Below, piece after piece: positions 34,697-45,667 of a stretch of 64,000 bases of DNA (its first letter is position 1; each line of letters begins with the position of its first letter). A program made the translations under genes and the position numbers. The DNA is from Marvania coccoides (taxonomy: Eukaryota > Chlorophyta > Trebouxiophyceae > Chlorellales > Chlorellaceae). The DNA is taken from positions 744,001 through 808,000 of the forward strand of contig OY978103.1 of assembly GCA_963854735.1 (NCBI GenBank), in the 5' to 3' direction. The notes below the pieces were generated by a model. That model worked only from the letters and a program-made list of their open reading frames with translations, searched no databases and had not been told where the DNA came from.

Positions 34697-37600
34697 ATGG
34701 ATCACTATAATAATTTGCTTTCGCCTGTTGTTCTTGGGCAAGGGGGTGACTTTGACGGGCCCCTAGAGCCCTCCAAAAAAGAGGCTGTCATCCTCAGGAT
34801 TGAGATCGCATCCCCCACAGAAGTGAAGATGATGGAATGGGTGTCGTGGATCGTCGCAGTGGTTTTTGTTTTACTTTCAACGGTATGCACACCCTTGAAA
34901 TGCTGAAATGCCGGCGATTATCGCTGAAATTCTACCCTCCCACTCATCCCTCTTGCTTGCAGATTGCGCTGGTGGTCATTCGTTACAAAGCCGACCCCAG
35001 CGAGGTCCTCCGCTTCGGCAACAAGTATTTCATCGCCACCATTGTCATCGCCACTTTTTTCCTGGCGGTGCTCCTCATCGTCGCCGTGCTCTTCTGCCGC
35101 CGCATCATCCACGCCCGCCGCACCGGGCTCATGTGGTCGCAGCGCCGCACCAAGCTGGCCCGCGGCGTTTTTGTCATTCTCATTCTTCAAATTGTGAACC
35201 TAGTCTTCATGCTGGCAGCGGCCGGCTACGCGCAAGCTGGAAAGTGCAACTGGCAGACTCGGCCGCTGTACTCCCTGGGCTACGCGCAGTGGACGCTGTG
35301 GAATGCGACGCTGGTCTTTTTGATAGCTTTGGCTCACAACAATTCTTTGTGGACAGGAAAAGTCGAGAAAGCTATAGAGACTGAGGGCGACAACCCCCCC
35401 GATACAGCCGAAGCGGGTGAAGGCGTGCAAAAGCAGGATTATCGCCCGCAAAAGCGCCCCCCCGTAGCATTAGTAATGGATGCCCCATGGACAATTCATT
35501 TAAAGAAAGCGGCGGTTTGGGCCGCGCTGCAGGTCATGATCACGATCATGGTGGCGCGGTTCAAGTGGCTGGGCATCGGCACCGACTGCCAGAGTGACGG
35601 CCCTTTAGTCTGTGGTCCTCCCAGCGATTTAGCCCGAGTCGGTTTCTACTTTCAACTGGTGATAATTTGGATTTACTTTCTGACGTACCTCTACTTTGCG
35701 TGGTGCACCAGCGTGGACATCAAGTCTAGGCCCTACGCGGAGATGCGGATGGTGCGGATGGTGTTTGGGGTGCAGAACACGCAAGTGCTGCCGGTTTTCG
35801 CTGCGTTTGCGCTATGCTCAACTCTGCTGATGGCCATCAATTCCTCTTCATGCTGGACCTTTGTTCAAATCTGGTGAGGCGAAAATGGAAAAGTAGTCAA
35901 ATAATTCCCTAGTTATTAGTCATTTTTTCCTTAGTTTTGATAATGATTTACGTGTATTTCGGGAGACGGTTTTTTTTTCCGTGTAGGATGGGCGTGATTC
36001 CGCTGCAAGCCGCAGGATCTTCCATGGCTGCAACCTTATGTTTCTACTTCATGCCCAAGAAGCCAGGCAACGTGGAAGAGGTCCTCCAGGCGTGGCTGCA
36101 GGAGTTTGCATGGACAGCCGATTCGCTGCCTCAAGAACTCAACAGCCGCAACGCCAAGCTCGCATCCAGCGCAAAGCTGGCGCAGGAGCCCATGTTTTGC
36201 GTGGAATCCGCCATCAAGCTGCTGTATTTCTCAACGCTGGCGTATGACATCAGAGGCCGAGACGCCCTGGCCACCGCCCCTACCAGTGTCGACCCTCTGG
36301 CTCTATCCGAGCCCATAGAAAAGACCCCTGCCGACAATGTTGCAACTGAAGACGCAGAGGGGGATGCGACCACAGAGGAGCAGCAAGATTCTGGGTTGGT
36401 TTTGGCGGCGCTTGAAGGGGCCCTGAGATTATACAAAGGCCTGAACCGCGCTGAGGTGATCTATGACACCGAATCAGACACCAAAGGGGTGCTGGCGTGG
36501 GGCGGGCACACCCTGGTGATAACTTTCAAAGGCACCAGCAGCTTGGAGAACGCCATGACAAATCTCGCGGTAAGAAAGCATCGCTCTTGTACCCTGTTCA
36601 AGAGATCCTTGATTTATTATTATCTACGTTCACGTGTAGCTCTTGAAGACGCGCCACCCACCGCTGCGTACTGCTCCCCTGACTTCGTTCTGGGGCGCCA
36701 GGCTGCTGCAAATCCCGGTGCTCGTTCATAAAGGCTTTATACAAGCATGGACGGGGCAGAATTACGCCCAGCGCGTGTTACACCGCGTGGATCAGATCAT
36801 TTCTGAGCTGGGAGGGCCTGGCGCTGCCACGGTGCATCTGACGGGGCACTCTTTAGGCGGCGCTCTTGCCACGCTGGCTGCGCACGCTATCAAAACTGCT
36901 TACCCTTCGATCCCGCTGCAAGTGTACACGTTTGGGCAGCCGCGTGTGGGCAACGTCGCATTTTCTTACGAGTACAATCGTCTGGTTAGGCCACATTTTT
37001 CCGTCGTTTGTGGCGACGACCCAGTGCCAGGGGTGCCTAAGGGGGGTTACACTCGTGTTGGAAGGGCGGTGTTCATAGATACCTCTGGAGAAATGGTGGT
37101 GCGCCCGACCTACCTTGAAACGCAGCTCATACGGTCAGGAGGTGAGCGTCTAGCGTCGAGTAATCGAAGATATATTTTACCATTTTTTTATATTTGTCTT
37201 TCACATCGAAGAAAGCAGCTTTTCCGCACGAAACTTCGGTTCATGTTTTCGTGATTTCCATACATATATGTTTATTCATCTACTTTTGTTCTGCTTGCTG
37301 CAGCTCCCAAATTGAAGGACCATTCAGTTGGCTCGTACCGCCTGTCGTTCATGCGGCTCATCAAAGCGCAGTTCCGCACCGAAAACGGCGCGCCTGGGGG
37401 AGCCAGGGAGCTTGCGCGGGAGCTCAACCTGAACGACGCGTTGCTGGGGGTGAACTGCAGCGAGAGCGAGCTGGACAACCCATCACTACAGCCGATCACC
37501 CAAAAAATGGCAAATAAACTCGCGGAAGCAGTGCATTCAACGAAATCACGCAAAAACGGGCCTCTTTGGGGTTCTTGTAGTTGCGGGGGATCGTGCGGGT

Positions 37601-37710
37601 ACTCACATAGGGGGGATGGCGATGAGGAGGAGGTGCAACAAAAGGAGGAGAGCGGCAGAAAAATCGGCGTGCCAGCGCAGGTAGCTGCTGCAGAATCATT
37701 GCCTGTTTGA
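34697..37710 (+). CDS. Multi-pass diacylglycerol-lipase-like protein, tandem copy 2
   Basis: Exons 34697-34882, 34963-35873, 35987-36569, 36640-37141, 37304-37710 give 862 residues. Same architecture as copy 1: about seven membrane helices, then lipase class 3 with HTLVITFKGTSS, TVHLTGHSLGGALATL (Ser about residue 631), YTFGQPRVGN, GDDPVPGVP and LKDHSVGSY. It starts about 20 residues further in than copy 1 (MDHYNNLLSPVV aligns to GHYDNFVSPVV), so an upstream coding exon may be missed. The intron that splits copy 1 between GGPDS and VSVLVTGHS is absent here. The loop after helix 4 is shorter. Some exon-3 blocks are nearly identical in DNA to copy 1. Confidence 0.87.
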
Positions 37711-37731
37711 TGTATGAACAGTCCATGAAAA

Positions 37732-38025
37732 ATGGTATTGATTTTATTCATTTGGTATTTAATCTGCTCTATTAACGACGCAAGTGGTGTTGGCCCTGCC
37801 GTCTTTCTGGATGAATGCGAGACATCGACAGTGCCAGCTTTTTGGGGACCCCATCCCTACATCCCCTCGCTCCAGCTTGAGATTGAAAGAAGCATTCTTA
37901 ACGCAGCGTGCAAGCAAAAAGCAAAGCAGCAGGCCTCACAAAACAGCAGCTGCAAGCAAAACGAAAAAGTTGCGAAAAAGAAACTGCACAAAAGTCGCTT
38001 ATTTGTTCTCCATGCGCAAAATTAA
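37732..38025 (+). CDS. Hypothetical small protein with possible signal peptide
   Basis: A 97-codon open frame between the lipase tandem and CRNKL1. It begins MVLILFIWYLICSINDASG, which could be a signal peptide, and ends Lys/Gln/Ser-rich (KQKAKQQASQNSSCKQNEK). No homologue recognised; the region may equally be non-coding 3' sequence. No splice sites considered. Confidence 0.25.
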   Translation: MVLILFIWYLICSINDASGVGPAVFLDECETSTVPAFWGPHPYIPSLQLEIERSILNAACKQKAKQQASQNSSCKQNEKVAKKKLHKSRLFVLHAQN

Positions 38026-38169
38026 TTTAATTTAATTATATAAATCGCCCCCAGAGATTGTTGGAAGCCTGTGCACCGGCTGCGGCGGAAATTCGGAAAC
38101 TTCGAAAATCGAAAAATCGCACTATAAAGGAAAACTAGCGAGGAAAAGCACGTTCACGGGCTCGTCGCG

Positions 38170-40924
38170 ATGGACGGCACCGTAGGCACGACGGCGGACG
38201 ACCGCCAAGTGCGGCTGCCCCGCGCCACGGCCGTGAAGAACAAGCAGCCGGCGCCCACGCAGATCACCACCGAGCAGATTCTGCGGGAGTCCAAGGCGCT
38301 GCAGGCAGACGCCTTCAAGCCCCCCAAGGTCACCATCACCGACCCCGAGGAGCTTGCAGGTCAGCACACCCACCCACATCATCATTAACCTCCCCCCAAA
38401 AACTTCCCCCGTCCCCGCCGTTTTCTCACCCATTTCCCACCCATTTAAACCCGCAGAGTACCGCCTGGGCAAGCGCAAAGACTTCGAGGACCAGGCGCGG
38501 CGCGTGGGGCGGTGGAATGGCTCCATTTGGGTGAAGTATGCCCAATGGGAGGAAGCTCAGAAAGATTTTCGCCGGGCACGGTCGGTGTGGGAGCGAGCGC
38601 TGGACGCAGACCACCGCAACGTGAGCGTGTGGCTCAAGTACGTGGAGATGGAGATGCGGCACCGGTTCGTCAACCACGCGAGGAACCTGTGGGACCGAGC
38701 GGTAAGTTATTCAATTCGGGGGGGGGGGGGGGGTGTTTCTTAAATAGCTGTTTATTTTATTTTATTTTATTTTATTGAAGAATCTCGACGATATGTGATC
38801 TTTCAACTACCCCAGTTTCTCTTATTCATAATTCAAAAACTCTTTATAGCATATACCCCCCCCCCCCCCCAACAACAAAATTTCAGCATACTGACGCCTT
38901 TTCTCTCCCCCTCTTTTATGTACCCATTACATCTGCAGGTGAGCCTGTTGCCGCGCGTAGACCAGCTGTGGTACAAGTACATCCACATGGAGGAGATGCT
39001 GGGCAATGTGGCCGGTGCTCGGCAGATCTTCGAACGGTGGATGCAGTGGGAACCAGACCACCACGGCTGGATGGCCTACGTGCGCATGGAGGAGCGGTAC
39101 GGTGAAACAGAGCGCGCCAGGTCAGTTTCCTTTCAAAAATATTGCCATAATTCACTGTCTTTGCGCTCATTTTTTCACCCAGAAATGTTGTCCCTAATTG
39201 CTAACGCTTTTTGTGTGGGTTTTCTTGGTTGTCAGGGGGGTGTTTGAGCGCTACGTGCGGTGCTTGCCTTCCGTCAAGGCCTGGGTGCGCTACGCCAAGT
39301 TCGAAATGAAGGCAGGCGACCCAGGGGCAGCTCGGCGGTGCTACGAACGTGCGGTGGACGAATTGGGCGAGGACTCCACTGACGAGGAGCTGTTCATCAA
39401 GTTTGCGGAGTTTGAGGAGCTGGTGGGTGAGCCGGAGCGCGCGCGCGCGATCTACCGCTATGCGCTGGACCACCTGCCCAAGGCGGCAGCGGCGGAAGTG
39501 TATCGCCGCTACATGGCGTTTGAGAAGCAAAAAGGAGACGTGACAGGCATGGAGGAAGCCATTGTGGCGGAGCGGCGGTTTGCGTGAGTGATGCTGCCCT
39601 ATGTCTAGCGTTTTAGACGCTGTTTCACGACAGTTATTTTTTGCCTCACCTTCCTAATCCTTTTGCACTGTTTATAACTCCTTTCAACGGGTGCAGCTAC
39701 GACGAGGCGGTGCGGTCCGACCCGCTCAACTACGACACATGGTTCGATTACGTGAGGCTGGAAGAAAGCGCTGGCGACGTGGAGCGGTGCCGTGAAGTGT
39801 ACGAGCGCGCCATTTCTGCGGTACCACCCGCCACCGAAAAGCGGTACTGGCAGCGGTACATCTACCTGTGGATCCGTTATGCCCTGTTTGAGGAGCTGGA
39901 GGCTGAGGACCCTGAGCGCTGCCGAGAAGTATACCGGGCCTGCTTGAAGCTCATCCCGCACCGCGCCTTCACGTTTTCGAAGCTGTGGATCATGGCGGCG
40001 CAGTTTGAGGTGCGGCAGCTGCGCCTGGATGCCGCGCGCAAGATCCTAGGAATGGCCATCGGCCTCTGCCCTAAAAGCAAGCTCTTCCGCTCCTACATTG
40101 AAATGGAGCTCGCGCTGGGCAACATCGACCGGTGCAGGACGCTGTACGAGAAGTACCTGGAGTGGAACCCCGCGGGCGCGGGCGCTTGGGGCCGGTTCGC
40201 TGAGCTGGAGGCGTCGTTGGGTGAAGCTGACCGGGCGAGGGCGGTGTACGAGCTGGCCATCGCGCAGCCGGCTTTAGACATGCCGGAGGCGCTGTGGAAG
40301 GCGTATATTGACTTTGAGATCGCGGAGGGCGAGCGGGAGGGCGCGCGCGCGTTGTATGAGCGGCTGCTGCAGCGGACCCATCACGTGAAGGTGTGGCTGT
40401 CTTACGCGAAGTTTGAAGCCACGCCGCTGGAGGTGCTGGCTGCCTCACTGGGCGAGGCGGACGGGGAGAGCGAGGAGGAGGCCGCGGCACGCGCTGCGGC
40501 GGCGGCAGAGACGGCAGCGGCAGACGGCGCTGCGGCGGTCGAACGCGCCGTAAAAGCGCGGACGGTGTACGAACGCGGGTTCAAGTCGCTGCGGGAGCTG
40601 CAGCCAGATGCCAAGGAGGAGGCGGTGATGCTGCTGGAGGCGTGGCGCGACTTTGAGCGCAGCGCCGCTGCCGCCGCCGAGGAGGCGGAGGTGGAAGCTG
40701 AGGACCTCAAGAAAGTGGAGGCCAAGATGCCGCGGCGGGTCAAGCGCAAGCGTCCCATCGAGCTGGAGGACGGTTCTAGGCCTGGGGGCATGGAGGAGTT
40801 CTACGATTACGTGTTTCCCGATGAGGCGGCGGCGGCGCCCAACCTGAAGATCCTGGAAGCGGCGTACAGGTGGAAGCGGCAAAAGATGGAGGGGGGTACG
40901 GCTGGTGGAGGGGACCCTGAGTGA
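38170..40924 (+). CDS. CRNKL1: CRNKL1 / CLF1 (crooked neck) splicing factor
   Basis: HAT-repeat scaffold of the Prp19-associated complex, needed for spliceosome activation. Exons 38170-38359, 38457-38701, 38939-39120, 39236-39583, 39697-40924 give 730 residues, about the usual length. N-terminus [20 protein letters not shown] is the family signature; [12 protein letters not shown] and the HAT repeats follow ([57 protein letters not shown]). The repeats run to about residue 560; then comes an Ala/Glu-rich coiled segment and the conserved PRRVKRKRP ... [13 protein letters not shown], ending in a Gly-rich tail. Intron 2 (38702-38938) carries a G16 run and a C15 run. Confidence 0.95.
38718..38870 (+). 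repeat. Complementary G16 and C15 tracts inside CRNKL1 intron 2
   Basis: A run of 16 G at 38718-38733, just after the donor, and a run of 15 C at 38856-38870, 68 bases before the acceptor. They can pair as a 15-bp all-G:C helix bringing the splice sites together. Confidence 0.8.
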
Positions 40925-41303
40925 ATGCGCTGGCGGCAGGCTCCTAGAACAAGAGAGTTTAGATCGAGTTATTTTTTTCTTCTTCAAAGGCATACTTCTA
41001 GCGCCATGTTTTAAACTCTTATGGCGTGTAAACATCGACTGCATGTGAGAAAGAGCACAGCTGTTGGGCCATGAATGTGACTTTATTTGAGGCCAGCCGC
41101 TGTACAAGTACTAGTAATTTTGTACTTCGCGAGCAAAAAGCGCCACTGCTCTCGTTTGCAGGGCAAATTCATCGTTTTCTACTCATAAAATGCAAAATAA
41201 GCACAACACGCGATGATTGGACATTGAAGGCTGTGAAATACCTATGCCATCGCCTCTTCGGTCCCCTCTACTCAGTCCTCCTCGGACTCCTGCGGGCGGA
41301 GCA
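40925..41303. other. Intergenic, 379 bp
   Basis: 3' flank of CRNKL1 and promoter of secreted-family copy 2; nothing else seen. Confidence 0.5.
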
Positions 41304-42806
41304 ATGAAGCGGCACAGCTACCTCCTTCTGAAGCTTGCATTGATATTCCTGTTCTATCTCATCGCGGCGGTGGCTGCCCAGCCCTCTGTAAGGCGTCTCC
41401 CGCGCAACACAAATTTTAAATTTCAAGATCACTTTATTACATTGTTTTTGGAAACCCGACCCCTGGAACCAGTGTAGAAGTGCATGTTCATACTATAAAC
41501 CGCCCCAGCGCACTAACCCTCTGCCCTCCAATTTTTTGCATAGTGTGAGACATGGCTGCAGACCCCTGCAGCCCAACAGCGGTATAAACAAATCTTGGCG
41601 TCATTGACCAGACGCACCGCCCCCTCGACCATATCAAACCTGGAGTGCTTTGTCCCCCCTGGGTACTCCCTCACCACCAAATCTCCTAAGGTTGTCTACT
41701 CGAAGGTCGTCCGAGAGTCTTTCCATCCCTCCATCCTCTACTACTCCCTCAGAGACGCCCTCGAGGCGGCGCTGCTCGATGACCTTGTCGACGGACACAT
41801 GACGCTGGCCTGGCCCGGCGGTTACGTCGCCGAGGCGGCCGTCGTCGGCTTTCAAAAATCCCGCCAAACTCGATTTCTCGACCTGTTCGTGAGCTACTTC
41901 GACCGGGTGGTCGCTCTACGTGACGACAAAGTCGGCAAGGCCGATGTCTACCATGGGCGCGTCATGCGGGCTTGGGGGGCGCAGGAATTAGGGCCCTCCG
42001 CTTGGGTTGCTTTCCCTACCCCCAATGCAAGAATTCTGTACTCGGCCACCCTGTTTGCCGTCGTTGTGCGCGCCGACCCCGCGTTGCAAGCCAAGTACGG
42101 CGCCGCGGCGGACCGCTACGTTGCCGTTGCAGAAGAGACGCTGGCGGAATTCGACGGAGATTGGCGCAGGGTGGCAGGCTCGGCGAATACGTCGTGGTAC
42201 CACCTCCCGTACTCCGCACAGGGGTTCCCCCTTCGGCTGGACCCCATCAACCATATCCATCTGGTCGGCAACGTTTGGCTCAACCTTCACAAGCTCACCG
42301 GCAAGTTCAAGTACCGCACGCGCGTGCAAAACACAATTAAAGTGTTTTTAAAGAGTGTGGTGAAGGGGCCCAATGACACGGTGCACTGGAACTACTTTCC
42401 CTACTTTGCCACCAAGGAAAAGACCTTCTTTTCCGATGGAAGGCAGTTTTCTGAGTACATGTGGAAAGTATCGCTAACCGCGCCGTTTTTGATCCGGGCA
42501 AAGAACCAAGGGTACACGCTGCCCGCGTACCTCGTTCCCGCCATCACTAAGACGCTGTCCGCCCTGGTGTTCCGCGAAACGAAGCTGCTGCGAAATCTAT
42601 CGCCGGTGGACTCCATCTTCATGGAGCCGGTTGGCGGCCGCCCAGACCAGCTCAGCAAGGCGCGCAACGTCGTGGTGTTGGTGGAATGGCCATCGATGGC
42701 GAAAGAGGTCACTGCACTGGTGGCCAACCGTCCCGACATTTTCATGAGAGCGTGGAGCACTAACATGGGGCTGCTGGCGTACGCCAGACTTTTACCCCAA
42801 TCCTAG
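41304..42806 (+). CDS. Secreted protein of unknown three-copy family, copy 2
   Basis: Exon 1 (41304-41387) is a signal peptide, MKRHSYLLLKLALIFLFYL to AAVAAQPS; exon 2 (41544-42806) encodes the mature part, opening CETWLQTPAAQQRY. Total 448 residues. The intron is phase 0 at the same place as in copies 1 and 3. Conserved blocks: LAWPGGYVAEAAVVGFQK, RDDKVGKADVYHGRVMRAWG, EFDGDWRRVAG, WYHLPYS, PINHIHLVGNVWLNLHKL, WNYFPYFA, SEYMWKVSL, VEWPSMAKEVTALVANRPD. It is the most diverged copy. Its DNA is richer in C at third positions than the other two. Function unknown; an alpha/alpha-toroid carbohydrate-active enzyme is the working guess. Confidence 0.85.
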
Positions 42807-43864
42807 GGCATTTGTATGGGCCAGTGGTTCTTTGTTTATTTTTACTACTCCCCTTTTGTTTATTTTCACTACTCCCCTTTTTTTTATACTGTTGTACTGT
42901 ATACTGTCATGAAATTGAAGTACAGCCTCTGTTAAAATTTATCTTTCTTTCTCCTCGCTTTTTATTATTTGCCTTCTTCTCCTGCATGCCTCCTCCTGAA
43001 TCCCCTTCCACTAAACTAAAACCCGCATTTCAGTTCAGGAAATGACGAATTCAATAGGAATTATAAAACGATGTCTCCCTCTACATCTTTTCTTTCTTTC
43101 TTTCGTTACTCTTCTCCCTCATGTACACCGCATCCCCTTTCTTTCGAAAATTTGACGTGTTTCTATCCTCCCCCCCCCCCCCCCACCTTGCCTATATAGT
43201 TGAATAGCAGTGTGGCTGCAACAGTGCACGCCCGTTCTTAATAACAGATAATAGGAAGCCTTTTCTTTTTGTAGTAGGCGCGGTACATATAGTTGTAAAT
43301 AGCTAACATCGTTGATATTTTTGAAAGCAGCACGGTAGCCTCTCCAGCAATGGCAGAGTTACCGTAATGGCAGAGTTACCGCCGCGGCTGTCAGCTGGAG
43401 CAAATAGATGGGAAGAAGTCAAGTCACGATGATCGGACTGCAATCTGGGGGCAACGCGGGGCTGCAGATCATGCAGGCAGGCAGTGATGACAATTGCTGT
43501 GGCACAGGGGGAAAAAATCTGCCAAGAGGCGGCGGTACTGTACCTCATCCAAAAAAGTCGCCATGGGTTGGAGGCATGGGCATACACTACCATCCGATAC
43601 TTGGAGATGGTCGACTTGTTTGAAATCAACAGCTTTTTGATGTGCCACCCGCGCGTTCTTTTGATCGTGTGCCGGACACGATTCGAGACGCACTGGGCGA
43701 CGATGCGACCAAAAGAAGCAGCTTTTGATTTTTTTAGACTCGTATGTATCTGTTCACATGTCGAAAAATAGTAAACATTAGTTGTCGTACGAATTAGATC
43801 GCGTATAGAGGCAGGCAGCTCACCCTCGCCCTAGGGCCTCCCATTTTCTAAATCGGTGCCCACC
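42807..43864. other. Spacer between secreted-family copies 2 and 3, 1058 bp
   Basis: Contains a tandem ~25-base duplication at 42831-42880, a C-run at about 43171-43186, a perfect 17-base tandem repeat at 43349-43365 and 43366-43382 (AATGGCAGAGTTACCGT), and a coding-like but frame-broken patch at about 43400-43730. Confidence 0.6.
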
Positions 43865-45331
43865 ATGAATCGCTACGATTTCATCCTCAAACTTGCCATA
43901 TTTGCGTTACTATCGTTGCCTTTGGTAGCTGGGCAGAACGCGGTAAGTTTTTTTAACCCAATAATGTCATTTAGCGTCAAAGATGATCGCATCGCTGGAC
44001 TCCAACTTTTCTTTGCGCTTTTCACTCCACAATAAAAACGCTTGCTTCTACCGCAGTGTGCAGCATGGCTGAACGCGTCGGATACCTTCAAGAGATACAA
44101 ATACATTCTGGAGGAGTTAAACAATGGCACAGATGTCTCATCCATTAATCGCCTGAAGTGTCTGGTGCCCACTGGCTACTCTCTGACCACCAACTCTGCC
44201 AAAGCAGTGTATCGTCAGGTCGTGCGTGGGTCTTTCCACCCCGCTATTCTCTACCATGCTGTTGCCGACGGCCTGCAAGATGCGCTGGCCAGGGCCGAAA
44301 CTGAAGGGCATATGACGCTGGCCTGGCCGGGGGGATATCTAGCTGAAGCTGCTCTCGTGGGCTACCAGAAGACCGGTCAACTCCGATTTCTCGACATTTT
44401 TGTGGCCTATTTCAACGCTGTCATCGCTCGCCGCGATGACAAGCTTGGCAAGCTGGACGTGTACCACAAGCGCGCCATGAAGGCCTGGGGCGCGCAAGAA
44501 CTGGGCCCTTGGATCGCTTTCCCCACCCCCAACGCAAGAATTGTTCACCCGGCCACCCTGTTTGCTGTCCTGGTGAAAAACAAACCAGCACTGCAGGCAA
44601 AGTTCGGGAAAACGGCAGCGGCGTACGTCAAAATTGCGGAAGAGACCATTGCAGAGTTTGACGGCGACTGGCGCAAGGTGGCTGGCACTAAAAAAAATGT
44701 GTTCTGGTACCATCTCCCATACGACGGCAAGTCTTTCCAGCTGCTGCGCCGAGACCCCATTAACCACGTACATCTGGTAGGCAACGTGTGGCTCAACCTG
44801 CTCAAGCTCACCGGCAAGGCCAAGTACCGCACGCGCTTGCAAAACACGATCACCGTATTTTTAGAGAGCGTGATGCAGAGCGGCAACGGCACAGTCTATT
44901 GGAACTACTTTCCGTATTTCGCCGCCCAGGAGAAGGGCGTGTCTTCGGCGTTCTCCAACGGCAAGCAGCCTTCGGAGTACATGTGGAAGGTGTCGCTGAC
45001 GCTGCCTTTCTTGCTGCGAGCCAACGCCAACGGCTTCGCCCTGCCTACGTACCTCATACCGGCTATCACCAAGACCCTCACCACCGTCAACTTCAGGGAA
45101 ACGCAGCTGCTGCGCAACCTGTCGCCCCTCGGCTCTCGCTTTTTGGACCCGGCGAAAGACAAGCAGGAGCAGGTCAACCAGGCGCGCAACGTGGTGACGC
45201 TAGTGGAGTGGCCAAAGACTGCCGGTGAAGTAACCACGCTGGTGGCCAACCGCCCCGACATTTTCCCGAAAGCGTGGGTCAGTAGCCACGGGCTGCTGGC
45301 CTATGCGAGACTGTTGCCGCAGTCGAGTTGA
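43865..45331 (+). CDS. Secreted protein of unknown three-copy family, copy 3
   Basis: Exon 1 (43865-43942) is a signal peptide, MNRYDFILKLAIFALLSLP to LVAGQNA; exon 2 (44057-45331) opens CAAWLNASDTFKRY. Total 450 residues. It is closer to copy 1 than to its neighbour copy 2: shared NARIVxPATLFAV, KTAAAYVKIAEETIAEFDGDW, LVGNVWLNLLKLTG, and the C-terminal GLLAYARLLPQSS. Potential N-glycosylation sites (NAS, NGT) are visible. The intergenic order copy 2-copy 3 in tandem and copy 1 inverted 14 kb away implies one tandem and one dispersed duplication. Function unknown. Confidence 0.86.
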
Positions 45332-45353
45332 GGACTTTACGAAGTTTACAAAT

Positions 45354-45405
45354 AACTTTTACCATTCAAGGTTTCAAGGTTTACACACAAAGAACTTTTA
45401 CCATT
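45354..45405 (-). mobile_element. 26-bp LINE 3'-tail micro-insertion with 13-bp target-site duplication
   Basis: AACTTTTACCATT occurs at 45354-45366 and again, identically, at 45393-45405. Between them are 26 bases (45367-45392) that on the minus strand read ...TGTAAACCTTGAAACCTTG, the exact 3' end of the LINE copy at 30740. It lies 23 bases past the stop of secreted copy 3. Confidence 0.85.
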
Positions 45406-45607
45406 TGCAAGCAATAAAAATTATTAATAATTTGTTAGTTTTTCCTGCTTTTTCATGTGGACTGGCTTCCAGTTCTCAAGTACTGCTATTTAAATACATT
45501 TGTCTTTTTTCTCTCTCACCTGCCGGCGTTGTATTGGCGTTGATTCAGTTTTTCTGCACTTGATTGAAATTTTAAAACCAATTGTCCTGCTATATAATTG
45601 TGTGTTC

Positions 45608-45667
45608 ATTAAATCGAGAGTGCTCAAGGAGCCTTTTCTTTAATTGAGGACTCCTTCTCGATTTAAT
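45608..45667. repeat. 60-bp inverted repeat (foldback)
   Basis: ATTAAATCGAGA at 45608-45619 is the exact reverse complement of TCTCGATTTAAT at 45656-45667; inside, AAGGAG at 45626-45631 pairs with CTCCTT at 45651-45656. The segment GTGCTCAA recurs at about 45690. Confidence 0.75.
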
